Source: Bacteroidales bacterium UBA4243 (lineage in GTDB: Bacteria > Bacteroidota > Bacteroidia > Bacteroidales > F082). From it: a stretch of 48,721 bases of DNA. Numbering within the stretch: position 1 is the stretch's first letter; the number at the start of each line of letters is the position of its first letter. Position numbers and translations under genes: made by a program. The stretch lies in contig DGXB01000084.1 of assembly GCA_002396205.1 (NCBI GenBank), forward strand, positions 1-48,721. Direction: 5' to 3'. Shown piece after piece: positions 48,405 through 48,721 of the stretch. The notes below the pieces were generated by a model. That model saw only the letters and a program-made list of their open reading frames with translations. It was not told the origin of the DNA and ran no database searches.

Positions 48405-48721
48405 TTAATCCTGGATCAAAACGCGGCAGGTTTTTTCGGCAGCCAACTGTTCGGCGCCACGGATGGAGCGGTCGGAGGCATCGGCATAGGGCTTCCCGTC
48501 GATGAAAACTTGCACATGATAGAGCTTTTTGTGGCCTTCGCCAATCTCTTCCAGCAGCTTGTATTCCAATGTCTTCTTGTATTTCTGCGACCATTGGAGG
48601 AGCTTGCTCTTGAAATTGACATCGGTGTGTTGCAGTTCGTCGATGTCGATGTGGACGTGCACGATGCGGTCGATGATGATGTGTTTGGTGAACTCGAAGC
48701 CACGGTCGAGATAGATGGCAC
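48405..48721 (-). CDS. rnc: Ribonuclease III, C-terminal part (5' end outside window)
   Basis: The frame is open to the window edge. The first visible residues, AIYLDRGFEFTKHII, are the end of the RNase III catalytic domain (the AIYLD word holds one of the acidic catalytic-region residues). The dsRNA-binding domain follows: DVNFKSKLLQWSQKYKKTLEY, YHVQVFIDGKPYADASDRSIRGAEQLAAEKTCRVL. The enzyme cuts double-stranded RNA, including the rRNA precursor. About 105 residues are seen. An internal GTG at 48662 is not a start. Confidence 0.93.
   Translation of the reverse strand, partial: AIYLDRGFEFTKHIIIDRIVHVHIDIDELQHTDVNFKSKLLQWSQKYKKTLEYKLLEEIGEGHKKLYHVQVFIDGKPYADASDRSIRGAEQLAAEKTCRVLIQD

Overview
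The window looks like a chromosomal segment of a Bacteroidota bacterium, most likely order Bacteroidales. Three things point there. Most start regions are preceded by the Bacteroidota promoter form TTTG - about 21-23 nt - TAnnTTTG. Several secreted proteins end in type IX secretion (T9SS) C-terminal sorting domains. Family-specific genes are present: DUF4270 lipoprotein, IPExxxVDY protein, short GT5 glycogen synthase, EFR1 ferredoxin and single-chain GlyRS. No rRNA, phage, transposase or CRISPR array is visible. Species and genus cannot be read from the sequence.

Layout. 1-516: 3' end of glyS. 558-6055: two T9SS cargo genes (CotH-kinase-like and Asp-box propeller), each preceded by a copy of the same 114-bp repeat; the second is translationally coupled to a TPR/membrane regulator. 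6056-10944: AsmA-like protein with a small lipoprotein, then yafV and tadA. 11018-15537: a membrane-anchored AraC regulator, a decayed T9SS cargo gene, a DUF2135-like lipoprotein and a second, polytopic AraC regulator. 15538-15898: 360 bp of small palindromes with no gene. 15899-19490: ClC channel/transporter, xth, tRNA-Arg(CCU), mntP. 19788-23043: a second TPR/membrane regulator followed by another T9SS cargo gene. 23171-30716: tRNA-Pro(CGG), U32 tRNA-hydroxylation protein, nitroreductase-like FMN protein, histidinol-phosphatase, sbcD-sbcC. 30773-36594: orphan vsr, a T9SS cargo gene split by a stop, EFR1, MATE pump, HepT/MntA toxin-antitoxin pair, DUF2461. 36653-40710: pheS, cyclophilin, DUF4270 and GT5 on the minus strand. 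40966-48721: meaB, glmS, a small protein, glnA, a GT39-type glycosyltransferase, IPExxxVDY and the 3' part of rnc.

Two themes go beyond housekeeping. First, secreted or lipoprotein genes sit beside membrane-bound regulators four times (TPR-TM with a shared C-terminal domain at 4641 and 19788; TM-AraC at 11018 and 14392). This suggests surface-sensing modules in which each regulator serves a neighbouring surface gene; that is inference. Second, the window is dense in short palindromic repeats of several unrelated families. They include eight copies of a GTAGAGACG...CGTCTCTAC-type element (most exactly 28 bp), three of a GGCTGYCACA...TGTGRCAGCC element, four of a GGATT-(TGC/GCA)-AATCC type, and an array with CC-NTA-GG cores. 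Several lie inside genes, mostly in the C-terminal part of T9SS cargo proteins. In one pseudogene they occupy the place where most of the sorting domain should be.
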